A DNA stretch of 16,422 nucleotides. Source: Lachnospiraceae bacterium. GTDB taxonomy: Bacteria; Bacillota; Clostridia; Lachnospirales; Lachnospiraceae. The number at the start of each line of letters is the position of its first letter. Position 1 is the first letter of the stretch. The position numbers and the translations under genes are program-made. Below are positions 1 through 7,130 of this stretch, piece by piece. Where the stretch lies: assembly GCA_900763175.1 (NCBI GenBank), contig CAAFJI010000295.1, positions 1 through 16,422 of the forward strand. The letters run 5' to 3'. The notes under the pieces were generated by a model that saw only the letters and a list, made by a program, of their open reading frames with translations, was not told where the DNA came from and did no database searches.

Positions 1-6
1 AAAAAA

Positions 7-137
7 ATGAATAAAAAGATATAAAAGAAATTACCCTTTATGAAAATGGGGAATATGCTACGATTTTTATTACTTCTCCTGGCGGAGTAAAACAAAACTA
101 TAAAACGAGCATTGATATTTCTGAATTGGTTATCTAA
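7..137 (+). pseudogene. Possible small ORF with a frame break in a poly-A run
   Basis: An open frame read from about position 15 encodes a tail ending ...SIDISELVI, then two stops at 135-140. No start codon is in that frame after the stop at 12-14. The ATG at 7 lies in another frame and stops after MNKKI. One extra A in the A-run at 13-17 would join the two parts into a 43-residue protein beginning MNKKDIKEITLYENGE. It may therefore be a small gene broken by a one-base deletion, a sequencing error, or the 3' end of a gene cut by the window edge. I do not recognise the protein. No ribosome-binding site can be judged because the window starts here. Confidence 0.25.
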
Positions 138-270
138 TAATATTTGTGTAATGAGAATGAAAATCTAATTCTTTCAAGTTTAACTAAGACATTTCCGGAG
201 CAAATGCTCATGGCATTGAAGCGGATACAAACACTATTGTTTGATAGAAATAAGAGAGGTTATTTATAAT
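138..270. other. Non-coding stretch at the left edge
   Basis: No convincing gene lies here. Two short perfect dyads can be seen: GAGCA-AA-TGCTC at 198-209 and CAAACA-CTAT-TGTTTG at 228-243. Neither is followed by a T-run and neither sits by a recognisable promoter, so I assign no role. With the small ORF to the left and the terminator to the right, this completes the roughly 325-base stretch that lacks a confident gene. Confidence 0.4.
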
Positions 271-321
271 AAAATGAGCCGCCAGAACTGTAGGGGTGAT
301 GCAGTACGGGCGGCTCATTTT
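271..321 (-). terminator. Rho-independent terminator at the end of the transfer operon
   Basis: The arms 271-283 (AAAATGAGCCGCC) and 309-321 are a perfect 13-bp inverted repeat around a 25-base loop. Read on the minus strand, the GC-rich stem ends in TTTT followed by ATTAT. It lies 5 bases past the stop codon of the last minus-strand gene. The A-run on the other side means it could also stop transcripts coming from the left. Confidence 0.85.
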
Positions 322-325
322 CTAT

Positions 326-772
326 CTAAACGGATGTATCCGGAAGTTCCGGCAGTTGATCGGTGAGTTCTTCATATCCGAGAATATCTCCGGCACATGG
401 CATCGATTGCCCTGTTCCCTGCTGTGGTTTCCGGAAGTACAGCCGATACCGATGTCCCTCTAGGAGTTTGATATTCTTTTCCAGTGAGAAGGCGTATTCC
501 TTTCCGTTATCACTGGCAAACCAATATTGCTGGTTTTTCCCGAAGAGTGTCTGTTCCCGTTTCGTGCAGCTTACGTCCAGTGACAGATAAGCATGTGTAT
601 GGATCAGGTGGTAGAAACTGAGTGCACGCAAGATGCTGCAGATTCCGATGAGGAGGCTCATGAGGATAAAGAGCCGGTCATGGGTGGCGATCCCGAAGAT
701 GCACCCAAAAAGTACACAGAAAAAGCCGATTGCACTGATGGCAACCAGCTTTGTGAAAAATGGTTTTGGCAT
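326..772 (-). CDS. Small two-helix membrane protein, last gene of the operon
   Basis: This is a 148-residue protein I do not recognise. Residues about 8-28 and 33-55 are hydrophobic helices, so it should be a membrane hairpin with a short loop between. The C-terminal ~90 residues are polar, with several aromatic/charged beta-like stretches (for example HRYRLYFRKP), and would be soluble on one face of the membrane. The ATG at 772 follows GGAAGG with 6 bases between. The gene starts 13 bases after the upstream stop, so it is translated from the same transcript. The operon position points to an accessory role in the element, but no function can be assigned. Confidence 0.75.
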   Translation of the reverse strand: MPKPFFTKLVAISAIGFFCVLFGCIFGIATHDRLFILMSLLIGICSILRALSFYHLIHTHAYLSLDVSCTKREQTLFGKNQQYWFASDNGKEYAFSLEKNIKLLEGHRYRLYFRKPQQGTGQSMPCAGDILGYEELTDQLPELPDTSV

Positions 773-785
773 AAGGTTCCTTCCT

Positions 786-1472
786 TTAACATGTATGAAA
801 TGTGATTTGTTTATTCAGGTACAAATTAGCAATAGCCTGCAGCACTGGATACTGGGTATGGTGAATCTGGACATCATCCACAAGTGTTTGGTAAGTTGTC
901 TCCGGTTCTGTGTATAACTCATCCATAATATCCGATTCGTTGTGGATTACTTTTTCCTGCTCCATACTTGTGACAAGCTCAGCGGTCGTGAGGGATACCT
1001 TATCAGCCAGCTTCAGAATGGTATCTTCCATCGGTGAAGAGGGTTTCTTCTTTAAATATCTGCCAAACTCTTTTGCACCAATAGTTCCTTCCAGATAAAG
1101 CTGAACGCAGCCAAAGAGCCGGATGGGAAAGGTATCCTTCAAGGGAATAATGGTCAGACTGCCGAGAAGGCGATATAAGGCATCCACCCCTGTCAGTCCA
1201 ATTCCGCTTACAACCAGACCGCGTAAGGAAAGTCGGTTCAGATAGTGTTGGAAGGATAAGCCTTTCGGACCTTCTTTCTGTATCTGGCGCAGGGTATAGG
1301 CATCCTGGAGTTCATGGAGCGTCAGAATCTGGAAGGCAAGACAGCTCCAGAGCAGCAGCTCGTCATCCGATAGTCCATATTCTTGTCCATCGTTGATTAC
1401 AAGAGGAATGGATTTTCCGCCTGTCGTTTTTTGAAATTTTAAGGTTCCGACAGCAGTATAAAGTGTCAGCAT
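786..1472 (-). CDS. Unknown soluble protein of the element's regulatory tail
   Basis: A 228-residue protein with no signal peptide or membrane helix and no family I can name. The N-terminal ~20 residues look like beta strands. Residues ~34-85 are helical with a possible wing-like end (LSLRGLVVSGIGLTG), so a DNA-binding role next to the sigma-like gene is conceivable but unproven. The frame is open to a TTG at 1490, but that reading would translate the ribosome-binding site: AAGGAGGG sits directly before the ATG at 1472, so I choose that start. The gap to the upstream stop is then 20 bases. It lies between the sigma-like gene and the terminal membrane-protein gene and is probably co-transcribed with both. 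Confidence 0.7.
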   Translation of the reverse strand: MLTLYTAVGTLKFQKTTGGKSIPLVINDGQEYGLSDDELLLWSCLAFQILTLHELQDAYTLRQIQKEGPKGLSFQHYLNRLSLRGLVVSGIGLTGVDALYRLLGSLTIIPLKDTFPIRLFGCVQLYLEGTIGAKEFGRYLKKKPSSPMEDTILKLADKVSLTTAELVTSMEQEKVIHNESDIMDELYTEPETTYQTLVDDVQIHHTQYPVLQAIANLYLNKQITFHTC

Positions 1473-1492
1473 AAAAGTTCCCTCCTTCAAGG

Positions 1493-2080
1493 TTAAGTCA
1501 GAAGTGCATAGAGTGCATCATCCTGCTGTAATAGTTTCCGTGCTTTGCTCTGCCATGCCCGTACACGATTGGCTGGTACTTGGTAGTGTTTTGCCAAGTC
1601 AAAGCTGGTATATCCCTGCTGTTGCAGATAGAGGGCTACAATTCCCTTCTGAATAGTTGAGGACTGTCCGGTGCCAAGCTGGGTTAAATGCTCAAGAAGC
1701 AAGGTCTGGTTTGTGTCCTTTTCCGGGTGAGTTGTTTGTGTATCCTCGTAGGAAAACAAATCACGATAATGGAGATGTTCATCTTCAGATGATGCTTCGT
1801 CCAGAGAACAGAGCATGGAGCGGTCACGGGCAATTTTCCGCCAGTAGTCAAAGATGGCATGACGGATGATAGTTTTGGCATAAGGCTGGAATGATCTTCC
1901 TTCCTCAAATCCGACAGCCGACCGGCACAAAGCCAGATATCCAATCTGACATAATTCCTGTTGTTCTTCCTCAGTTACATAGGCAGCGGTGCGGGTCATG
2001 GAACGAATCATGATCGGAACCAGATCCATGGATTTTTCCACCAGTTGTTTTTGCTTTTTATTTAGTGGTAAGGTCATCAT
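1493..2080 (-). CDS. Sigma-70-family-like RNA polymerase sigma factor of the element
   Basis: A protein of about 195 residues with a sigma-factor layout. The segment at ~36-90 resembles region 2 (EEQQELCQIGYLALCRSAVGF, shown here split: EEQQELCQIG then YLALC, then an FQPYAKTIIRHAIFDYWRK helix). An acidic spacer follows. A C-terminal helix-turn-helix at ~157-184 (YTSFDLAKHYQVP, NRVRAWQSKARKLL) resembles region 4. Region 3 is absent, as in other short sigma factors. The frame opens at a TTG (2083), but AAAGGCGG lies only 3 bases from it and 6 bases from the ATG at 2080, so ATG is favoured; a second ATG follows at once. The upstream stop overlaps this ribosome-binding site region. Conjugative elements often carry such sigma-like genes; the target promoters here are unknown. 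Confidence 0.75.
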   Translation of the reverse strand: MMTLPLNKKQKQLVEKSMDLVPIMIRSMTRTAAYVTEEEQQELCQIGYLALCRSAVGFEEGRSFQPYAKTIIRHAIFDYWRKIARDRSMLCSLDEASSEDEHLHYRDLFSYEDTQTTHPEKDTNQTLLLEHLTQLGTGQSSTIQKGIVALYLQQQGYTSFDLAKHYQVPANRVRAWQSKARKLLQQDDALYALLT

Positions 2081-2093
2081 CAATCACCGCCTT

Positions 2094-2513
2094 TCAGCTG
2101 GCTGCCCGGAGGCGGAAGGGAATATGGTTGTTCTTTAAAACATCTGCGGATTCCCGAATGAGCTGGTCGCACATATAGTTGCTGAACTGTCCGATGTGAG
2201 ACTGCTTATCTGTCAGACAGAACTTATCTGCCACCCAGCGATATGCTTCCGGTTTGGAAAGGATGCCCTGTTGCCAGATCTGATCGAAAATTCGATGTGC
2301 CTGAATCCGCTTTTGACGAAGCTCCCGGTTGGCGAGCGTTCCTTTTGGTATCTTGGTTCCCGGATGTACCCCGACATAGGAATTGCAGGATGGATAGTGG
2401 GAGCAGACATAAACCTGTCCGCCATGAGAATGCGTTCCATATACAAAGGATGCATCTCTTAATATTGCTGTTCCGCCGCAGTAAGGGCAGCGGATGATTT
2501 TTGGTTTCTTCAT
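2094..2513 (-). CDS. DUF3268-type zinc-finger protein
   Basis: A 139-residue protein that starts with a zinc-ribbon-like module: CPYCGG at residues ~9-14, then a Cys pair in VYVCSHYPSCNSYVG near residues 35-47. The sequence after it (VHPGTKIPKGTLANRELR) matches the pattern I associate with the zinc-finger-containing family DUF3268 (PF11672), often found in mobile elements and phages. The C-terminal half is helical and resembles a small nucleic-acid-interacting scaffold. The ATG at 2513 follows GAGGTG with 7 bases between. The gene ends about 14 bases before the sigma-like gene, so the two should be translated together. Two palindromes and a possible promoter lie just upstream. The biochemical role of the family is unknown. 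Confidence 0.75.
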   Translation of the reverse strand: MKKPKIIRCPYCGGTAILRDASFVYGTHSHGGQVYVCSHYPSCNSYVGVHPGTKIPKGTLANRELRQKRIQAHRIFDQIWQQGILSKPEAYRWVADKFCLTDKQSHIGQFSNYMCDQLIRESADVLKNNHIPFRLRAAS

Positions 2514-2536
2514 CTGTTTTCACCTCGCTTGTACAT

Positions 2537-2577
2537 ACACGATACGTAACGTGTACGTGAATAACCAGTACGTACTG
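2537..2577. promoter_or_regulatory. Two adjacent palindromes upstream of the DUF3268 gene
   Basis: At 2566-2577 lies a perfect 12-base palindrome, CAGTACGTACTG. At 2537-2554 lies an 18-base palindrome, ACACGATACGTAACGTGT, with one mismatched pair; allowing a second mismatch and then two more pairs it extends to about 2533-2558. Both share the core TACGTA/GTACGT. They occupy the space between a possible internal minus-strand promoter (2582-2609) and the start codon at 2513, so they could be operator sites or 5'-leader hairpins. Confidence 0.45.
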
Positions 2578-2581
2578 TATA

Positions 2582-2609
2582 CTTATATTGTAAGTAAGCA
2601 GGTGATGAA
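2582..2609 (-). promoter_or_regulatory. Possible internal promoter for the regulatory tail
   Basis: On the minus strand TATAAG (2587-2582) matches a -10 at five of six bases. TTCATC (2609-2604) is a weak -35 at a 16-base spacing. It would start transcription just before the two palindromes and drive the zinc-finger, sigma-like and following genes separately from the long operon. The evidence is weak because the -35 matches at only three positions. Confidence 0.3.
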
Positions 2610-2673
2610 TTCCCATAGGACGCAAGCGGATACTGATCCCAGATTCGGACTAAATGGCACGAATCCCCATTTT

Positions 2674-2949
2674 TCAGATGCCGGGATAGAAAATTGCTCG
2701 GATGAGCGGGAATAAGCCGCTGTCTGTGAAACGTGGATAATTAACCGGTGTAAAGATGAACTTCTCACAGAAAATCCGTAGCAGGAATAAGCTGATCAGT
2801 ACCAGACAGAGCAGGTAAGTGTTCCTGCGCCTTCTGGTCCATGGCTTTTTCGGACGGAATTTCACATACAGGACAAAAATCATGGGAATAAATATCAGGT
2901 TCGTAAAGACCTGATCGATACATTGGATGATTGAAATTACGTTTAACAT
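2674..2949 (-). CDS. Small two-helix membrane protein
   Basis: A 91-residue protein, not recognised. A hydrophobic helix at about 15-30 is followed by a very basic loop (KFRPKKPWTRRRR) that should face the cytoplasm. A second helix lies at about 44-60 and the tail is short. Under the positive-inside rule both ends would lie outside. The ATG at 2949 is preceded by AAAGGAGG with 8 bases between, which supports a real gene. It sits 62 bases after the Cys/His-rich gene and 160 bases before the next gene, the longest gap within the operon tail. Its function cannot be stated; small membrane proteins of this kind are common accessory parts of Gram-positive transfer operons. Confidence 0.65.
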   Translation of the reverse strand: MLNVISIIQCIDQVFTNLIFIPMIFVLYVKFRPKKPWTRRRRNTYLLCLVLISLFLLRIFCEKFIFTPVNYPRFTDSGLFPLIRAIFYPGI

Positions 2950-3011
2950 AGGCAGTGCCTCCTTTCTTTACATATCCTGTACGTATAAGAGCCTGAAAGT
3001 GCAACTTTTTG

Positions 3012-3374
3012 TTACCAGTCATATTGCTGGTTCTCCTGAAGCCGGAGCAGTGCCGGAATGGGACATGGCTTTAAAGGCAGCTTCTGAGCGGCCAGATAGG
3101 GCAGATAAAGCTCTGTAAAAGCAGCAATGCTCATGCTTCCGGTACATTCGGTTGGCTCCGGTATCCGGGGAAACAAAAGCGCTGCATCTGAAAGAGGGAG
3201 GATGCAGGGGCTTCCCGTTTCATCCGGATGGAATAAAAAGCCAGAGTTCTCACAGCTTTCCTGTGCGTTACAAGTGCGGCACCAGACGTAGATACAGGAG
3301 TGCCAGTTCCCTTCACAGAGGTTCAGAAAATGACGGATGTGCTTGGCATCTGTCTTGCAGTGGGGGTGTTTCAT
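3012..3374 (-). CDS. Cys/His-rich small protein of unknown family
   Basis: About 120 residues starting MKHPHCKTDAKH. The first half is rich in Cys and His (HC near the start, then LCEGNWHSCIY, WCRTCNAQESC), giving at least six possible metal ligands including CxxC; a zinc-binding fold is likely but not proven. The second half is Pro/Leu-rich with no clear motif. No signal peptide or membrane helix is seen. The frame is open to a GTG at 3383, with ATG codons at 3380 and 3374. TAGGTG lies six bases before the ATG at 3374, which I prefer. It follows the adhesin gene after a strong hairpin, so read-through or a separate signal would be needed for its expression. Confidence 0.6.
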   Translation of the reverse strand: MKHPHCKTDAKHIRHFLNLCEGNWHSCIYVWCRTCNAQESCENSGFLFHPDETGSPCILPLSDAALLFPRIPEPTECTGSMSIAAFTELYLPYLAAQKLPLKPCPIPALLRLQENQQYDW

Positions 3375-3394
3375 ATTCATCACCTACTAAAGAA

Positions 3395-3423
3395 GCAGGC
3401 AGTTCCATGTGGGAGCTGCCTGC
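3395..3423 (-). terminator. Hairpin after the adhesin gene
   Basis: A 12-bp stem (one G.T pair) with a 5-base loop: GCAGGCAG at 3395-3402 pairs with CTGCCTGC at 3416-3423, with four more pairs inside. On the minus strand it is followed by TTCTTTAG, a poor T-run, so it could be a leaky terminator or an RNA-processing/stability hairpin at the 3' end of the adhesin message. It begins 18 bases past the adhesin stop. Confidence 0.6.
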
Positions 3424-3441
3424 AGGAGTCTTCGTTATGAG

Positions 3442-6400
3442 TTACTGATGTTTCTTTTTGCGTTTGAAGTAAACGATGCCCAGGACACTTGCACCTGCAA
3501 GTGCAGCTATGGCGATTCCGGCATACAGGAGAAGCGGCGTCTCATCGCCGGTCTTTACAGGCGGAGCTACCGGAGGCGTCTCCGGTTCTTTCGAAAGCTC
3601 CGTCATGTGTACGGTCTGACCTTCATCCTTCAGATCCTCATGGGAAGCAATCTCATGCTCGGTTTTTCCGTCTGTATAGTAGAGCTTTTCAAAGACAACC
3701 ACATCCTGTCCGGCAAGAGCAGAAGCGTCGAAGGTAAAGGTAACTTCCACAGAGCCGCCAGCTTTTTCTGCTTTAAATTCTGCCTGAGCGGTAACTGGTT
3801 TTCCGTCTTTTAACAAAGCCTCTCCGGTTTCCTTATTCATCAGGGTTCCGATGACTTTGTACTCAGATCCAGGCATCAGACCATGATAAGTGACCGTATC
3901 TACGATAGTCGCTTCCTTGGAAGCAGAGACATCCTGATCCCCGTCACTGCCGTCTTTGGCTGTGGTTTTGATTTCCGGGAAGTAGATGGTCTGGTTGGCA
4001 TCTTTGATGTCCGCATGTACCGCTACTTCGTGATCTTCAAAAGTCATTGTTTCAAATGCCACGAGCGTTTTTCCGGAAAGTGCAGAGGCATCAAAGGTAA
4101 AGGAAAGCTCTACGCTGCCGTTAGCTTCTTCCGGAGTGAAACTTGTTTCTGCAGTCACAGCTTTGCCATCCACATCGAAAGGTTTTTCGGTTTCCGCATC
4201 CATGAGTGTTCCTGTCAGCTTGTACTCTTTGCCTGGGATCAGGTTTTTGTATTCCACAAGGTCTGTAAGCGTCAGTTCTTTTTCCGGTTTTGCATAGTGT
4301 GTGCCGGAAGCAGCATCTGTTGCAGTGGTTTTGATTTCCGGGAAGTAAATAGTCTGTCCTTCATCCGCAATGTCTGTGTGTACGGCAACTTCCTTGTCTT
4401 TGTAAGCCAGGGATTCAAAGACAACTACTGTTTTCCCTTTTAAGGAGCTGGCATCAAAGGTAAAGGTAACATCTACCGTACCAGCGGATTCTTTTGGCTT
4501 GAAGGATGCTTTTGCTGTCACCGGTTTTCCGTCTGCTTCGACTGGTTTCTTTGTTTCTTTATCTATCAGAGTTCCAGTCACTTCATATTTCTGGTTAGGA
4601 ACCAGCCCCTTAAAGGAAACCGTATCCACCAGCGTGATTTCTTCCTTTGCACAGGAAATATTGGAGTTCGTGTCCGCATCTTTCGCAGTAGTCTTGATTT
4701 CCGGGAAATAGATGGTCTGGTCTTCATCGTTGATGTCGGTATGGACTGCAAGCTGCATCTCATCCTGATATAATTCCTCGAAGACAACGGTTGTTTTTCC
4801 CTTTAAGGAAGTTGCATCAAAGGTAAAGGTTACTTTGACGGAGCCGGAGGATTTCTTTGCAGTAAATTCAGTTTCAGAAATCACCGGTTTTTCATCCACA
4901 AGGATTGGTTCCCCGGTTTTTTTATCCATTAAGGTTCCAGTCAGTTTGTATTTCTGGCCCTTTTTCAGTCCTTCGTATTCCACAACGTCTTCAATGGTCA
5001 CTTCTTTTGCCGGCTGGCTCATGTGTGTACCGGTCTCGGCATCCAGAGCAGTCGTGCCGATCTCAATGGCATCATCGGTCAGAGTTCCAACCTGTATCAG
5101 AACAGAATCCTTATAAACCTTGACTTCAAAGGTTAAAAGATCCATGCCTTTGTTGGAATCACAACGCTGTTCCGCCAGAGTGTAAGTATCGTAAATGAGA
5201 GCGCCTTTGGAATCATCCGGTTTGGAGGTGCCGAACCAGATGCCGTCTTCCGAAGACTCACCCCGGTTGGTATTTGCGGTATGTTTGTTCCATTTGGAGG
5301 AAGTGCTGGCATAACCGTTGGCATCTGTCACAATCACATGGCTTTCGCCTGTTGTTTTGGAAGTGATCTTAAATGGCACATTTGCCAGACGGTTCTGGCT
5401 GCCGTCAGCAATCTTGACAAATTCCAGATCCCCGCGGATGACCTGATTGGAGATGGAATTGTCTTTTGCAGTCAGTTCCACGATTTTTCCCTGTTCTGTG
5501 ATGTCAAATTCTACAGAGATCTTTCCGCTGTTCAGATAACCGGAAGGTGCAGTTGTTTCATCCACACGGTAATGTCCGAATGGGAGAGCATCTTTTGCAG
5601 TTGCAGCAGAACCGGATTTATCGGCAGTAAGTGTAAGGACAACCTGATCTTTCGTGTAGGATGTTCCGTCTACTAATACCGGATTTTCATTTAACGTAGT
5701 GATCGCAAAGACAGTACCTTCCAAAGTGGCAGAACCCTGCGGTTTTGCTTCTCCGGTCTCGCTGTCACGTTTCTGGATCTTCACTCCGCCACGGATGACA
5801 GATTCTTCTATGGTAGAAGACTGGTATACCGAAACCATTTCCTGCTTACCGTCACCTGTAATTTTCTGTACGAAGACAGTTGGATTGAGCTGGTATCCGG
5901 CAGGGGCTTTGCTTTCCTGTACCGTTATGGTACCGAGCGGAAGACAGACGGTCTTGCCATCACTGGTATAGTAAAAGGCATCGCCGCTTACAAAGGAATC
6001 TTTGGTAAAATGCATCTTTCCGGAAACATCTGTTTTTAATACCCAGGTACGTGCCGGTTTCTTTCCAGCTTCCGCAGGATCACTGTCAGACTGCTCGGTA
6101 TAGAACTTGACTGTAAATTCTGCGTTTGCAAGGGAAGCTGCTCCCTGTGGGGAGGCTTTCTTTGTTTCGGCATCCAGCTTTTCAAGCACCAGATTCATGG
6201 GATTATTCTGCGGAATATCTGTTACGTTTGCAGCAGAAGTCTGTTCTGCTTTTACGGTGACTTTGTGAGCTTTGGTGTCTACAATGTAGCTTTTGGAAGC
6301 AGAGAGCTCTTTTATGGTATAATCGCCTTCCTCCAGTTCGCCGGATCTGGCATACCCGTTTTCATCAGTGGTCAGTTTCTGGATGAGCTTCTCACCCTGA

Positions 6401-7074
6401 TAGATCCCATACACAGCACCCTTTAAGCTGTAATTCGGATTCCCGTCCGATACGCTTCCGTTGGCAGAAGATTTTTTCAGTTCGATCCAGCCGTTTGGAA
6501 CCTGATACCAGCTTCCGGCAATGGTCTGGCTGCCCTGTCCCGGAACGATGAATGCCCGGAAGCCTTCCGGCGGGTTCGGAAGTCCCTGAATGGCACTGGC
6601 TACTTCCAGTGCTTTATCAATATAGGACTGCGGGGCGCCATGGAAAGCTCCGGTGTCAGCGGAATTACCGGCATAGATGTAAGCGACAACCAGATGTCCG
6701 ATGACATAGCTGTTATCATCACTCCAGCCACTGAAATATTTATCCTTGACGACTTTATCGTAGCCGTAACCGCCGTTTAAGTAGTAGAGCGCTTTTCTGA
6801 GCGGGGAGTTCTGGCTTAAAAGGTCATAGGAATAGGAACCAGAGGAAGGTGTTTTCTTCAGTGGTTCCACGCAGTAGGCAGTATTGCTCCCGTCAAAGCT
6901 CATGCGGGAGGTAAAATAGCTGCCGTAAGGGATATTGGCACCTGCCTTATAGCTGATGGTGCCGTCGGCTGCATGAACCGGAAAACTGCCGGAAAACAAT
7001 GCGCCGACTGCGACAAGGACTGCCAGCAGCATAGCCAGCGTCCGTCTGGTATAGGATTTGTATGTCTGTAACAT
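3442..7074 (-). CDS. Wall-anchored VaFE/SpaA-type surface adhesin carried by the element
   Basis: A 1210-residue surface protein. Residues 1-35 are a signal peptide (basic start, hydrophobic core, cut near VHA|AD). Residues ~45-190 resemble a thioester domain, with AYCVE at Cys68. The usual partner Gln motif is not clear: the matching stretch reads GHLVVAYIYAG (126-136). SpaA/CnaB-like modules follow at ~215-285, 295-420, 430-545 and 548-665, with Glu in IKE, VQE and VDE contexts typical of isopeptide bonds. Four VaFE repeats of 121 residues start at Thr674, Thr795, Thr916 and Thr1037, each ending in a DxxQT-type motif (Gln786, 907, 1028, 1153); Thr-Gln ester links are known for this family. 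The tail is PPVKTGD (1171-1177, a non-classical sortase motif), a membrane helix and KRKKKHQ. The ATG at 7074 follows GGAGGAG. It probably holds the cell to its mating partner or host surface. Confidence 0.88.
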   Translation of the reverse strand: MLQTYKSYTRRTLAMLLAVLVAVGALFSGSFPVHAADGTISYKAGANIPYGSYFTSRMSFDGSNTAYCVEPLKKTPSSGSYSYDLLSQNSPLRKALYYLNGGYGYDKVVKDKYFSGWSDDNSYVIGHLVVAYIYAGNSADTGAFHGAPQSYIDKALEVASAIQGLPNPPEGFRAFIVPGQGSQTIAGSWYQVPNGWIELKKSSANGSVSDGNPNYSLKGAVYGIYQGEKLIQKLTTDENGYARSGELEEGDYTIKELSASKSYIVDTKAHKVTVKAEQTSAANVTDIPQNNPMNLVLEKLDAETKKASPQGAASLANAEFTVKFYTEQSDSDPAEAGKKPARTWVLKTDVSGKMHFTKDSFVSGDAFYYTSDGKTVCLPLGTITVQESKAPAGYQLNPTVFVQKITGDGKQEMVSVYQSSTIEESVIRGGVKIQKRDSETGEAKPQGSATLEGTVFAITTLNENPVLVDGTSYTKDQVVLTLTADKSGSAATAKDALPFGHYRVDETTAPSGYLNSGKISVEFDITEQGKIVELTAKDNSISNQVIRGDLEFVKIADGSQNRLANVPFKITSKTTGESHVIVTDANGYASTSSKWNKHTANTNRGESSEDGIWFGTSKPDDSKGALIYDTYTLAEQRCDSNKGMDLLTFEVKVYKDSVLIQVGTLTDDAIEIGTTALDAETGTHMSQPAKEVTIEDVVEYEGLKKGQKYKLTGTLMDKKTGEPILVDEKPVISETEFTAKKSSGSVKVTFTFDATSLKGKTTVVFEELYQDEMQLAVHTDINDEDQTIYFPEIKTTAKDADTNSNISCAKEEITLVDTVSFKGLVPNQKYEVTGTLIDKETKKPVEADGKPVTAKASFKPKESAGTVDVTFTFDASSLKGKTVVVFESLAYKDKEVAVHTDIADEGQTIYFPEIKTTATDAASGTHYAKPEKELTLTDLVEYKNLIPGKEYKLTGTLMDAETEKPFDVDGKAVTAETSFTPEEANGSVELSFTFDASALSGKTLVAFETMTFEDHEVAVHADIKDANQTIYFPEIKTTAKDGSDGDQDVSASKEATIVDTVTYHGLMPGSEYKVIGTLMNKETGEALLKDGKPVTAQAEFKAEKAGGSVEVTFTFDASALAGQDVVVFEKLYYTDGKTEHEIASHEDLKDEGQTVHMTELSKEPETPPVAPPVKTGDETPLLLYAGIAIAALAGASVLGIVYFKRKKKHQ
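3604..5061 (-). repeat. Four tandem 363-base repeats encoding VaFE domains
   Basis: The same wording recurs at a period of exactly 363 bases (121 codons). For example, the segment around TTTGATTTCCGGGAA starts at equivalent places near 3962, 4325 and 4688. The DNA copies differ at many positions, so they are old duplications rather than a fresh expansion. The copy nearest the C-terminus has a four-residue insertion before its Gln. The array is coding, not a CRISPR or satellite. Confidence 0.85.
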
Positions 7075-7107
7075 AAGTCTCCTCCTTCTTGAAGTTCAAA
7101 TGAAAAG

Positions 7108-7125
7108 GGCAGCGTCAGTGCTGCC
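7108..7125 (-). terminator. Weak hairpin between the ATPase and adhesin genes
   Basis: GGCAGC at 7108-7113 pairs perfectly with GCTGCC at 7120-7125 around a six-base loop. On the minus strand it is followed by CTTTTCATTT. The stem is only six pairs, so it would at most attenuate transcription entering the adhesin gene. It lies 5 bases past the ATPase stop codon. Confidence 0.4.
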
Positions 7126-7130
7126 AAAAG

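Noticed and set aside
274..366. Short plus-strand frame starting MSRQNC after AGAGAGG
   Set aside because: It is only 30 codons, begins inside the terminator stem and overlaps the end of the last operon gene.
2642..2665. Inverted repeat GATTCG...CGAATC as a terminator after the 2674-2949 gene
   Set aside because: The stem is only six pairs with a 12-base loop and no T-run follows on either strand.
3604..5061. The regular repeats as a possible CRISPR array
   Set aside because: The period is 363 bases, the copies are diverged and the reading frame is continuous; they encode protein domains.
3883..5676. Several long plus-strand frames opposite the adhesin repeats
   Set aside because: They lie antisense to an unbroken 1210-codon gene with clear domains, recur because of its repeats, and lack ribosome-binding sites.
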